This document shows positions 1 to 9,820 of a stretch of 64,000 nucleotides of DNA, piece after piece (the stretch's first letter is position 1; each line of letters begins with the position of its first letter). The translations under genes were made by a program, and so were the position numbers. Source of the stretch: Fagopyrum homotropicum. Its lineage: Eukaryota; Streptophyta; Magnoliopsida; Caryophyllales; Polygonaceae. The notes under the pieces were generated by a model, which worked only from the letters and a program-made list of their open reading frames with translations, was not told the origin of the DNA and ran no database searches. The DNA lies in contig BSWB01000004.1 of the NCBI GenBank assembly GCA_033239125.1, positions 123,575,235-123,639,234 on the forward strand, given 5' to 3'.

Positions 1-1783
1 ACTAGAATAAAAGCAAGCGAACCCGCAGTGTACGGATCCGCGTAGATTAGCAAGTATTCCAAAGTATCGAACTCAGGAATTTGGGGATCAAATTCAGTTC
101 ACAAATTATCAAGCAATGAAAATAGAAGCTTTTGCAAATATTGGTGAAAACAACAACCCTAAAGATCCGGATATCAAATTGTGGCAATCGATTCAAGATA
201 TTCTATAAGTATAAGGACATAGTCGAGAATTACAAAGGTATACTAAAGTAAGGTAATGTACGGCGAAGTTCCAAAACCTTATATGTCTAACCCAAAGACT
301 CTCTCTATAAAGGTTGTTGAGGCTGCAATATAGAAAGGATCTAAAGGTAAGAAATAATCTGAAGTACCCATGCCTAAACCCAAGGAATCAAAGATAAGCA
401 AAAACGGTTAAGGTTGTGACACTCAAAACTGAAATAGAGGCTGTTGAGTCTCACTACTACCTAGAAAAGGCAAGCCAAGGCTAGATTAAAGCTAATCTTT
501 AACATTGATTAAAGCAAAAGCAAAGGTCGTAAAACAGGTAAAATTACGGGTAGTTCTTGAGAATCACGACCGTGGAATCCAAGAACAGCCCGTGATTTAG
601 GGTGTCGACGATGTTTCTCACACTCTCAGGTTCCAATATGTTTACGATCGATCTATCATTATCTAAGCCACAACTATCAACCCTTCACCTTAGAATCGCG
701 AAAAGGGTTTTAGCCAATAATCATCATTGTAAAATTCAAATCTCAAATATGAAAGGGAGAAAAGGTAAAACCTTGAAATCTCAATAACAAACACAAAACC
801 AATGGCAATAAAACACAATAATCACAAACTGCGTTCAATTAATGTAGAACAAGGTAAGAATTTCTCACAAATCTCAATGAACAAAGAAGAACGGGATGTC
901 AATCCGCCTTTAAAGTAAAACCCTAAGATCTTTTTCAAGTACGTAATTTTCAAATGCGTACTTCTCTAAATTTTCCCTTCACACAATAATAACTCCTCGA
1001 AATCTCCCTTCAGTCTTCCTTTGGAGAATTTGACTCCCCTTCAATGTTGAAGGCTCTCCAATATATGTAGGGATGAATTTGGGGTTTAAAGGTAAAACCC
1101 TAAATATTTGGACTGAAAAGAAGTCGAGTCCGCCGGTATCAGAAAATACTCTGGGCCGCGTCAGAAGGTATCAGAGAATACTTTGGCGCGTCAGACGGTA
1201 TCAGAGAATACTTTGGTGTGTGAGACGGTATCAGAAGATACTTTGGCGCATTTGACTTCTTTTATTGCTCCTTTTTTCCCGCTTCAAGCCTTTAATCCTT
1301 AAATATGCTATTTCACTCCATAATTCGCCAAATTACCTACAAATGCAATAAAACTCTGTGTAGACCTCTATTCTTGCAAAGTAGATGAATATAACCATAA
1401 ATGCCATGAATAGATGTCTATGCATGCAAAATAAAGGGAAAATCTATATAAATACATGATTAAAAATAGGTCGTAATTCATGTCATCATTAATCTCTCTA
1501 ATCTGGTCCAAAATCAATCTTCCATCTCATTTCCATGGTTCCTTAGGTTCTCTTGTAGCTCTTCATTGCACCAGAATGTAGCTCCAATGACTCCTTAGCT
1601 TCCTTAGCTCCTAAACGTTCGAAAACGTGCCATTTTCCCTACAATCACAACGAAACTAGGTGTAGACCTCGATTCTCGAAAAGGAAGACAAAACAACATA
1701 ATGATTAAAGAATATACATCCATAAATGGAGATTTATGAAGCTAAAACATCCAAACCAATCCCAAAATATAAACTATAATACA
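1..1783 (-). repeat. TE1 LTR, Athila-like, left end outside the window
   Basis: Read on the minus strand this is an LTR that begins near 1783 (TGTATTATAG) and runs off the left edge. Its far end carries the phrase around 20-40 (reverse complement ACTGCGGGTTCGC) that also occurs near the 3' ends of the TE6 and TE8 LTRs. The block at 1635-1690 matches the U3 'TCGAGGTCTACACC' region of the TE6 LTR (28085-28130). A diverged second copy of that block lies at 1345-1400, so part of the LTR is duplicated. A TATA-like ACATATATTGG lies near 1060 on the minus strand. No coding region is supported. The short plus-strand ORF at 1073-1255 only reads through the tandem motif. The LTR start is good to a few bases. 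Confidence 0.75.
1135..1249. repeat. Tandem dyad motif GGTATCAGARRATAC, four copies
   Basis: Four copies start at 1135, 1167, 1197 and 1227, a period of 32, 30 and 30 bases. The core has arms GTATC and GATAC (or AATAC) around a short AGA-type centre, followed by TTTGG and GCGTCAGAC. It lies in the part of the TE1 LTR downstream of the TCTACAC block, where the TE6 LTR has its own, different motif cluster. It is not CRISPR: there are no spacers, and neighbouring units differ only by point changes. Confidence 0.85.
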
Positions 1784-2529
1784 TGCGATTTAAATACCCC
1801 ATACTTGTCCCTTGCTTGTCCCCAAGCAAGATCCAAATCTTAGATACAAGATATAATGGATTATAAGTCATCAAAAAGATCAACGAAAAAAACATTTCAA
1901 AACCTTTTGTTGTGTGCTCCACTCACAGAACACCCTAAAAGAATGCTTCATGGCAAATAAAATCAAAATATGACCAAACATTTTATAAATATAAGAAACC
2001 TGTTCATCTTTGTATAAAATCATAGAATGCATAATAAAACTTTTTTTATCGAAATCAATCATGTATAATCTAGTTTAAACCACAAAGTCAATCAACATAC
2101 TTGAGGTCTCAACGGCTTCCAAAAGAGGTCAAGAAACGTGTCAGGGTGGGATTTGTATAGGGTAATGTGGTGCTAGAATCCGGGAATAGGATCTTTCTTC
2201 ACTTTCTTTGAATCGCAACATCTTCCACCAATAATCTTTGCTTATTTTCACTTTTTTACATTACTTTTTGGGATGCATGGATAGAGGTGCACAATAACCG
2301 AAGCCTAGGAGATCAGCAATCATCAATTTCTCGAGATGTCTCAAACCCTTGATGCACATACCATGACCCATTAGGACTATAGATCAATCCGACTTTGGCA
2401 AGACACAATCATCACTTTCTTTTCGTCACATGCATCCAAATTCCCGGATAGGTAAAGGGAAGAAAATATTTTATGCGGGGCTAAAGCATGGTCAAGATGA
2501 ATAAAAAGAAGAGGGTGAAGTGCCTTAGT
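1784..2529 (-). mobile_element. TE1 3' untranslated region with polypurine tract
   Basis: On the minus strand this precedes the LTR. It contains GCAAGGGACAAGTATGGGG (reverse complement of about 1797-1815), the likely polypurine tract; the same phrase precedes the TE6 3' LTR near 37601-37620. The block at 2200-2490 matches 36830-37210 of TE6 in reverse complement, including a conserved stretch about a cautious C-rich and purine-rich spacer and the phrase GGGATGCATGGA. It stops at 2529, where TE2 begins. No gene is seen. It may be the outer end of the element called TE4, interrupted by TE2/TE3, with roughly 550 bases lost when TE6 is used as ruler. Confidence 0.7.
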
Positions 2530-4225
2530 TGTGAGATCCTAGACCAATGTAGCATTCCGAGTCCAGCGGATTTGGGGTTGCAGCCACCTTTGTTGACTTT
2601 TTATCTTGCTTTTTGGGAAACTTCGTATTTAAGCCTCCCCAATCTTCTGATGAAGGGTTTCTTCACTCCATTGCAGCTCCTTCATCATCTTTACGTTCTT
2701 CTTCTCCTTCATCTTCTCATCTTTACTTCTTCTTGATCTTGTGAGAGAGTTTTGAGAGTTTTGAGTGTGGCTTTGGCCTTGGATGACCTTGTTGATGTAC
2801 TGAAGTGGTGAGAGGTGTGGCTGCTCCATAGTTGCAGCCTAGGGTAGAGTGGTAAGTTCTTTCTCTTCTTCCTTCATCCTTGCTTCTTTCTTCTTCTTTC
2901 TAGCCTAGGATCACAAGTTGGACTTGTGATTGGATCCTTCTTGGATGTTGTGATGATCATATGTGTGTATATATGCGTATATGTTATTGTGGTATGTTGA
3001 AGACGTGAAGAGAATCGAGAAAGAGATCGAAGAGAAGCCGGGACCAATCCTCTGCACAGTTGGCCGCCCATGCACCTGTCCTGAGCCGCACCTGTGCTTG
3101 CTGTGGACCGCCCCTGCGCCTTTGGTGAGCCGCGCCTGCGCCTCACTGGGCTGGCTGGTGTGTTCTTGCTTCTGTTGGTGCATACCTTTTTGGTATGTCT
3201 TCCTTCCTTCCTTTCCTTTGGCCTTGGCTTAGTTGATAGCTAGGTTAGGATGGTTAGGATGAGTTGTATGTTAGAGATGTGCCTTAGGCACTTGTATTGA
3301 TGTTGAGAGTATGCTATAGGAATATGTGAGCTTGTGTTGATCTTTAGGTTGTAGGTTGGTTCTGGTTATGGAGACGAGTCTCCTAACCCCTTTTAGGTTG
3401 TGATGTTGTGTGCCTTGCTCTTGTAGGCGTTGGTTTCTTCCCCGAGGGGAAGCTGTGACGTGGTAGAGGATACGAGTGTATCAGGTAAGTCCATAGGACT
3501 TACTTAGCGTGCAGTTGTGATTGTATGATTGTAATGGTTATGTGTGTTCATATGGTTGTGCATTTATAACTTAAACCGGACTAGGACGACCATTCATTAT
3601 ATTTATATGGCCCAAGTGTATTATAACGGGCGGTAACCACCGGTCTTTGCCTGCTGGGTTAGGAGGAGGTGCTCTGAAGATGACTCAAAAGAGGGGACGA
3701 GTGACGATCACCCCCATGCAAAACTCCTGTGTTACGTTGGATGGGACGGGGTTCTTGAGGCTCCTCGTGTTATCAAAAAGTTGAATTAGTAATGGTATAA
3801 TGTAATTAAAGATAATAAATGAATGTGTGTGGCATTGCATGTATGAGATGTTGTGGTGTGTTTGTGCTATTACTATCATGATTTTCTATTACTGTAGCTA
3901 ACGGTGTATACCGTGTTGTAGATGATCTGTAGGTTAGGAAGACTGTAGAGTGACCTAGATGGTGTGATGAGCCGAGTACTTCTGTACATTAGGATGCGTG
4001 GGTTGGGGATCTTTTGTATTAGTTGTTGTGGTGGTTATGGTTTTGTACTCGGCCTTGAGTTTGTAATCTCTTTTGATGTATCATACAGTTTTTATGTATT
4101 TGTTTTTATTCTACTTGTGCCTTGTTGTAAGATCAAGTGAACTTGTTGTCAGACTAGGGTCAGGATCCATTGTGAGATCCTAGCCCAATGTAGCATTCCG
4201 AGTCCCGCGGATTCGGGGTGTTACA
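2530..4225 (+). repeat. TE2 5' LTR, rearranged start
   Basis: From 2578 onward this matches the 3' LTR from 9980 onward and it ends TTACA at 4225, just before the PBS. The first 48 bases (2530-2577) are not the LTR start. They match the LTR end (4170-4217), so an LTR tail has been fused to an LTR lacking its first ~160 bases. A TATA-like TATTTAAG lies at 2626-2633. Several short perfect dyads follow: 8-bp arms ATCACAAG/CTTGTGAT at 2910-2930, GTGCC-TTA-GGCAC at 3279-3291, CTTCCCC-GA-GGGGAAG at 3437-3452, and GTAAGTCC-ATA-GGACTTAC at 3485-3503. Four CCGC-type motifs lie at 3062-3135. Confidence 0.85.
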
Positions 4226-4229
4226 GAGT

Positions 4230-4247
4230 TGGTATCAGAGCCTTAGG
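4230..4247 (+). other. TE2 primer-binding site, initiator tRNA-Met type
   Basis: TGGTATCAGAGC followed by CTTAGG begins five bases after the LTR terminus TTACA. This is the usual chromovirus primer site, pairing with the 3' end of initiator tRNA-Met. The same site, mutated, is present in TE3, and an exact 12-base copy is in TE9. Confidence 0.9.
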
Positions 4248-4406
4248 TTGACAACAATGGCACTTGCTATCTGCAATAAAGGTAGAATGGATAAATAAAC
4301 AGAACCCACATGGGGTCGGACGTTTTGAAGAGTTTTGGTTTTAAATAGAGTACAAATGTTTTGTGATAGTGTGTACAGAAGTCGTCACCCATCTGAGGAT
4401 CTCGAC

Positions 4407-4432
4407 AGCATAGATATATATATATATATATA
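4407..4432. repeat. (TA)n microsatellite in TE2 leader
   Basis: A run of TA dinucleotides lies between the PBS and gag. TE3 has the matching run at 18033-18053, so it predates the separation of the two copies. Confidence 0.9.
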
Positions 4433-4540
4433 TAGATACCTCTTATGTGATGATATGTGTGCATGTATTATTAAGTATTATATATATCTATACATATGGC
4501 CTATATAGATCCTTATACGTTAGGTGTGCATACCCCGCAG

Positions 4541-5720
4541 ATGGCTCGGACTAGAGCTACTGCTGTAGGCAGAGGTAGAGGTAGACCACCTCTTCCTCCA
4601 GGAGAGAGGAGTCAGGGACCAACTCCCGCTGCGGATCCACCAGTGGTGGAGGAGGCTCATGTGGAGGTTGTTGAGAGCTTTGTTCCACGTACGAGGAGTG
4701 GTGGGTCCGGAGACAGCAGACCCATCCAGGCTAGTCTGATAGCTCAAACCGTGTCTCCATGGGCGGATCAGAGTTCAGGGAGTATCTCAGGCAGTTTGAG
4801 GAGGCCATTAGAGCGGGTCGACGAGCCCTAGACTTAGCAGGGCAAGAAAGATTATCTGAGGAATCCCATGGAGCTACTCAGGTGCCAGCTGCACTAGTTC
4901 GTGTAGCTGAGCCAGCTCGGGTTGTGGAGGAGACTAGAGGGCCTCGACCAGATACCTGGTTGAATGCATTCCACTAGTAGGGAGTACCACACTTCTTTGG
5001 GGAGATTGGCCTAGAGACTGAGGTGTGGATGGGGCATGTAGACTCAGCCTTAGAGTCTATTCGTTGCCCAGAGGACAGACGGATATAGCTAGTACAATCT
5101 CTATTCCATGACCTGGCACATCAGTGGTGGAGGACAATTAGAGCACGAGTCACCAGATATGAGCAGATGAGGACTCTATTGAGGGAGCAGTTCTGCCCGG
5201 CCTCACTGAGGAGGGAGAAGCCGCGGGATTTTGTGGAAGCAAGCTTTGAGGACGTACCCATTACAAATGCTATTCGCCACTTCCGGACTGAGTTAGCTTT
5301 GCTGGGTCCAGCTGCACCTTCTGAGGACCAACACGTATACCTATTCTCCTAACATTTGAGGGAGAGTACACGTTCATATATGGCTGGATTTCATTGTGAC
5401 TCATTGGCAGACTACCAAGATTAGGCCTTTGCGTATGACAGAGAGAGGGCTATCCAGAGGAGGACTTCTCAGACCGAACAGTTTTGAGAAGAGACAACAT
5501 ACAGCACCGACTGGTGCAGGAGCCTCCGGATTCGGACGAGGTGAGACTTAGGGTCGCTCGAGTATTCCAGTGTCTGCACAAACTACTAATAGAGGCCGAC
5601 AGTGTTACAACTGCGGGGCCTATGGACATATGAGGGCTGATTGACCTAGAGCACCGCTGACTTGCTTCTCGTGCGGGAAGCCAGGACATATAGCTATGTT
5701 TTGCCATCAGGGCAAGACGC
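4541..5720 (+). pseudogene. gag: TE2 gag, nucleocapsid with two zinc knuckles, broken
   Basis: Gag would build the cytoplasmic virus-like particle and bind the RNA. The start is the ATG at 4541 (MARTRATA), matching MAGVRATAA in TE3. The frame changes near 4760-4830; stops follow at 4975 and 5350, and the frame changes again before the zinc knuckles. The capsid part is visible at 5167-5350 (MRTLLREQFCPASLRREK). Two CCHC knuckles lie near 5600-5705. The first, CYNCGAYGHMRAD, has a TGA stop in place of its last cysteine. The second, CFSCGKPGHIAMFC, is complete. Confidence 0.85.
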
Positions 5721-6379
5721 CATTACAGCAGGGTTCTTCCTCTACAGGTGCAGCAGGAGGTGGGCAGAGACCGCCTCAGCATCAGGGACAGCAAAGGGTC
5801 CTAGGGACCCCTGCTACTCAGGGCTCAACTCCTGGACCGAGTAAGGGAAGAGGTAGAGAGGCTAGCACTAGTGATGCTCGAGGAGTTCGATGCCGTGCTT
5901 TTGAGTTGAGGAGTGCTCAGGAGCCGCCAACACTAGCTGCTACATGTCCCATTCTGGTACATGGTTTACCTATAAGAGTTTTATTTGATACGGGTGCTAC
6001 GCATTCATTTATTTCTGCTTCTTGTGTTGAGCGTTTGAGTTTGTCTACAATAGAGGGGGCACCCTTTACTATTGGGTTACCTGATGGTAGTAGGGTCAGA
6101 GTTACCCAGGAGATCTGTAGTTGTCCCCTACACTTAGGGACTCGTGTACTACTTGTTGACTTCTTAGTCATGCCTTTGATGCATGAAGAAGTCATATTAC
6201 GTATGGATTGGATGCGTAGACACCGTGTGGTGTTAGATGTGGGTAAGAGAATTGTTACAATCTTTACCGATTTAGGTCCGATAGAGGTCTTCCGGGGTTG
6301 GGACCTTGGGAAGACAGGATCTGTCATCAGTGATGTACGAACAGCTAGGCTGAGTGCACATGGATGTGATACCTTCTAG
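5696..6379 (+). pseudogene. TE2 aspartic protease region
   Basis: An open stretch runs from the end of the second zinc knuckle through a low-complexity Gln/Gly/Pro linker into a retropepsin-like domain. The catalytic motif Asp-Thr-Gly-Ala is encoded at 5987-5998 (VLFDTGATHSF), and the conserved flap-side and ILGMDW-like segment follows (here ILRMDWM). The protease would cut the Gag-Pol polyprotein in the particle. The reading ends at a stop at 6377, a few codons before the protease-RT linker, which continues in another frame. The site itself looks intact, but the element cannot make a full Pol. Confidence 0.85.
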
Positions 6380-6519
6380 TGCTACGCCATAAAGGATGGA
6401 GAGAGTCCAGGTTTGGAGGACATACCGGTGGTCTGTGAGTTCACAAATGTATTTGTAGAGCCGTCTAGCTTGCCACCTTAGAGCCTGGCACGAGACCCAT
6501 CTCGAAGGCCCCATACCGT

Positions 6520-7295
6520 ATGGTACCTGTCGAGATGTTGGAGCTGAAGAAGCAACTCGAGGAGTTAGTTGATAAGGGCTTTATTCGCCCTAGCGTTTCA
6601 CCATGGGGTGCACCGGTCCTCTTCGTGCGGAAGAAGGATGGGTCGCTTAGACTGTGCATAGATTACAGAGAGTTGAATAAGGTGACCATCAAGAACATGT
6701 ATCCACTACCTCGTATTGATGATCTACTTGATCAGCTGCAGGGAGAGACAGTATTCTCCAGGATTGACTTGTGTTCAGGACATCACAGCTGAGGGTGAGA
6801 GAGGAGGATGTGCACAGGACGACATTTCGTACCCGTTATGGACACTACGAGTTTGTAGTGATGTCATTTCGGCTGACGAATGCCCCGGCGGTATTCATGG
6901 AGTTGATTAACAACATCTTCATCGACTTCTTGGATCAGTTTGTGGTGGTTTTCATTGATGATATTATGGTATACTCTCTTAGCAGAGAAGAGCATGCGGG
7001 ACACCTGAGGACGGTATTGCTGATTTTGAGGGATAGAGAGTTGTACGCCAAGCTCTCTAAGTGTGAGTTTTGGATGTATGAGGTTGCTTTCCTTGGACAT
7101 ATTGTCTCCGCCGATGGGATCATGGTTGACCCGGCGAAGATCGAGTATGTTGCTGCATGGACGACACCGACGAACGTCAAGGAAGTTCGTAGCTTTCTTG
7201 GCTTAACCGGATATTATAGACGCTTTGTGGAGGGATTTTCTGTGATTGCCCGCCCACTGACTAGTCTTTTGAGGAAGACTACTAGATTTGTATAG
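6520..7295 (+). pseudogene. TE2 reverse transcriptase, frameshifted
   Basis: RT would copy the element RNA. The fingers region (FIRPSVSPWGAPVLFVRKKDG, then RLCIDYRELNKV) is in one frame to 6792, then a frameshift near 6780 moves the palm to another frame. The catalytic box is Phe-Ile-Asp-Asp at 6951-6962, the usual plant Gypsy form of YxDD. The connection region up to LGLTGYYRRFVEGFS is readable, and a stop follows at 7293 (a Trp position in relatives). The residues needed for catalysis are present but split between frames. Confidence 0.9.
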
Positions 7296-7325
7296 ACCGA
7301 CCAGTGTGCTTAGAGTTTTGAGGAG

Positions 7326-7781
7326 TTGAAGAGGCGTTTGACTTCTGCTCCTGTATTAGCACATCTAGAGGGTTTTGAGGATTTTGTGGTCTACAGTGAT
7401 GCATCCAAGCTAAGCTTGGGATGTATGTTGATGCAAAGGGGCAGATTGATTGCATATGCGTCTAGACATCTAAAGACGTATGAGGAGAACTTCCCGACTC
7501 ATGATCTGGAGTTAGTAGTGGTAGTTCATGCTTTGAAGATCTGGAGACATTACATGTATGGTGCTACATGCCAGATCTTCACAGACCATAAGAGTCTGAA
7601 GTATATTTTGACGCAACGGGAATTGAATAACCGCCAGCGTCGATGGCTTGAGTTGATCAAGGACTTTGACCTTGAGATTTTGTATCATCCTGGCAAGGCG
7701 AATGTGGTAGCTGACGCCTTGAGCAGGAAGACGCCTCGAGAGAAGGCGATTGCCAGACTTACTATACAACCTCAGCTTTAG
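7326..7781 (+). pseudogene. TE2 RNase H
   Basis: RNase H removes RNA from the RNA-DNA hybrid. The domain is recognised from VVYSDASKLSLGCMLMQ (first catalytic Asp), the HDLELVVVVHALKIWRHY helix (Glu), FTDHKSLKYI (Asp) and the terminal LYHPGKANVVADALSRK. It is in the same frame as the RT palm, separated by a stop at 7293, and ends at a stop near 7779. Confidence 0.9.
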
Positions 7782-7802
7782 AGGGATCTAGCTTGGCTAG
7801 AG

Positions 7803-8662
7803 ATGGACATCCAGTTTCCTGATGAGGATGCCCAGTTGTTTACCTTAGAGGTTCTATCTGGTTTGTTAGATGAGATCCAACAGAAGCAGGGGACCTGCCC
7901 GACCTTGGCGAGGATCAAAGATAGGATGTCTCATGGAGAGGCACCCCAGTTCACTATTGGGGCAGAAGGAGTTATGAGACGACATGATCGTATCTGTGTT
8001 CCTGTAGATACAGAGCTGAGACAGCGGATTTTAAAGGAGGCTCACTGTACACCTTACTCAGTACACCCTAGTACAAGGAAGATGTACCATGACGTGAGAC
8101 GTTCATTTGGTGGGGAGGGCTGAAGCCCGACATAGCAAGATTTGTGGCTCATTGTGCGACCTGTCAGCAGGTGAAGATAGAGCATTTTAGACTTGGAGGT
8201 GAACTCCATCCACTGCCAGTACCACAATGGAAGTGGGAGGACGTCTCCATGAATTTTATGACTGGACTGAAGACTAGTAGGAGCTTCGACGCTATCTGGG
8301 TAGTTATTGATAGATTGACGAAGACGACACGTTTCATTCCCATCAGAGAGACGTGGCGAGTGTGCAGATTAGTTGAGGAGTACACTAGACAGATAGTGAG
8401 ACTCCATGGAGTACCGAGGACAATTATTTTTTATCGTGACGGACGATTTACATCGAGATTTTGGCCTCAAATTCAGACTACTTTGGGGACGAGTCTACAC
8501 TTCACGATTGCGTTTCACCCCCAGACAGATGTTCAGTCAGAGAGGACCATCCAGACCTTAGAGGACATGTTGCGAGCTTGTGTGTTGGATGGGGACAGGG
8601 ATGGTCTGATTACCTCCCACTCGTTGAGTTCTCATACAACAACAACTGACATTCATCTATAA
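7803..8662 (+). pseudogene. TE2 integrase zinc-binding and core domains, broken
   Basis: Integrase joins the DNA copy to the chromosome. The HHCC zinc-binding part is split by a frameshift near 8110: the His pair (AHCTPYSVHP) is in the first frame and the Cys pair (CATCQQ) in the second. The core follows with the first Asp in WVVIDRL. At the second catalytic position the family SDRDGRF motif reads FYRDGRF near 8429, so the catalytic Asp is replaced by Tyr. The third region reads SERTIQTLED, with Glu kept. The frame is lost near 8590-8660. Confidence 0.9.
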
Positions 8663-8769
8663 GGTCGGCTCCATATAAGGCACTATATGGACGTAGATGT
8701 CGCACACCGTTATGCTGGGACGAGCCTAGCAGTATTAGTGGGATAGCGCCAGAGCTGATTCAGGATGAT

Positions 8770-9321
8770 ATGGCTCGAGTAGCGCTGATCAGAGAGAGGA
8801 TGCTGGCTGCACAGAGTCGCCAGAAGTCGTATGCAGACAAGAGGCGTCGACCTCTAGAGTTTAGGGTAGGAGCTCATGTCTGGTTGAGAGTATCTCCGAC
8901 GCGAGGCGTCAGACGTTTTGGCATAAAGGGGAAGTTGAGTCCCCGATATGTAGGCCTTTTCCAGATACTAGATAGAGTTGGACCAGTAGCTTACAAATTA
9001 GCTTTGCCTCCGAGGTTAGAGGGTGTTCACCCCGTGTTTCATGTGTCTCAGCTGAGGGAGTACATACCAGATCCGAGGCACATCGTGAGTTATGATGATC
9101 TGGTGGTTGAGCCGTACCACACGTTTGCAGAGCACCCTATCGCAGTCCTAAAGCGAGGTGTGAGACGCCTGTGTTCGAAGGACATTTCTATGTTAAGGAT
9201 ACAGTGGTCTAGACGAGGACCAAATGAGGCTACCTGGGAGACAGAGGATAGTATCCAGAGGAACTATCCTGAGTTCTATGTTGGGTTAGAGGCACCAGTA
9301 GGATCCGCGAGTAGATCTTAG
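8770..9321 (+). pseudogene. TE2 integrase C-terminus with chromodomain
   Basis: An open reading covers the integrase C-terminal region (KLSPRYVGLFQILDRVGPVAYKLALP, then HPVFHVSQLREYI) followed by a chromodomain-like tail. The tail runs from HPIAVLKRGVRRL to WSRRGPNEATWETEDSI near 9270. In plant chromoviruses this domain is thought to steer insertion to heterochromatin by reading histone marks. The tail has Trp residues in the aromatic-cage region, as in Tekay/Del. It ends at the stop at 9319-9321. This segment is open but cut off from the rest of pol by frameshifts. Confidence 0.88.
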
Positions 9322-9820
9322 CGCCTTCTTCGTGAGTGTTTGTATGTTGTACTTATGTGATATGTTGTGTTTCCGTGCTAGTTGTGTGTGCATATGATCA
9401 CTTAGATCCTGCTGCTAGCACGAGATAGGTATAGTTGGAGATGGTTCTTTCATCCATGCTATGGTGTATATGTTAGGATTAGCAGGAGATAGTTCTTTCC
9501 TCCATGCTACCTTTGATGGACATAGTGTGAGTGGAGATGGTTTTCCTCCACATAGTAGTGTTATGTGTACGTGGTGGCTGGAGACGGTTTTCCTCCTTGC
9601 TAGTGTGCTGTAGTTAGTGTTTGGCTAGAGATGATCTTCCTCTAGGCCTTGTGTAGAGTTGTGATGCTGGAGTTATGATACCTCTATGTTGTGTTGAGGA
9701 TATAGAATGTTATAGATTTTGACCCGACGTTCTTGAGGAAAGTGTGTTACCTCGACTTGTAGGTCCGAGAGATTTTGGGACTGCAAGTTTCGAGACGAAA
9801 CTTGTTTTTAGGGGGTGAGA
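9322..9820 (+). other. TE2 3' untranslated region with hairpin array and polypurine tract
   Basis: No gene. Five related imperfect dyads begin at about 9437, 9485, 9532, 9579 and 9625, each of the form GGAGATGGTTTTCCTCC. The arms vary together: TGGAG/CTCCA in the third and CTAGAG/CTCTAG in the fifth. TE3 carries the same array at 12895-13110 on the minus strand. The region ends in TTTTTAGGGGGTGAGA (9805-9820), the polypurine tract that primes plus-strand DNA, directly before the LTR TGTAAGAGCC. Confidence 0.8.

Noticed and set aside
1073..1255. A 60-codon ORF with repeated RRYQRILW units
   Set aside because: It reads through the 30-base tandem motif in the antisense direction of an LTR; the repeat peptide is a by-product.
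2874..3232. Overlapping ORFs on both strands of 89-90 codons in the TE2 LTR, repeated at 10286-10674
   Set aside because: They lie in LTRs, change by frame and stop between copies, and resemble no family. The Cys-rich or Pro-rich look comes from the CCGC motif cluster.
4220..4250. tRNA gene at the PBS
   Set aside because: Only the 12-18 bases complementary to a tRNA 3' end are present at each PBS; there is no cloverleaf.
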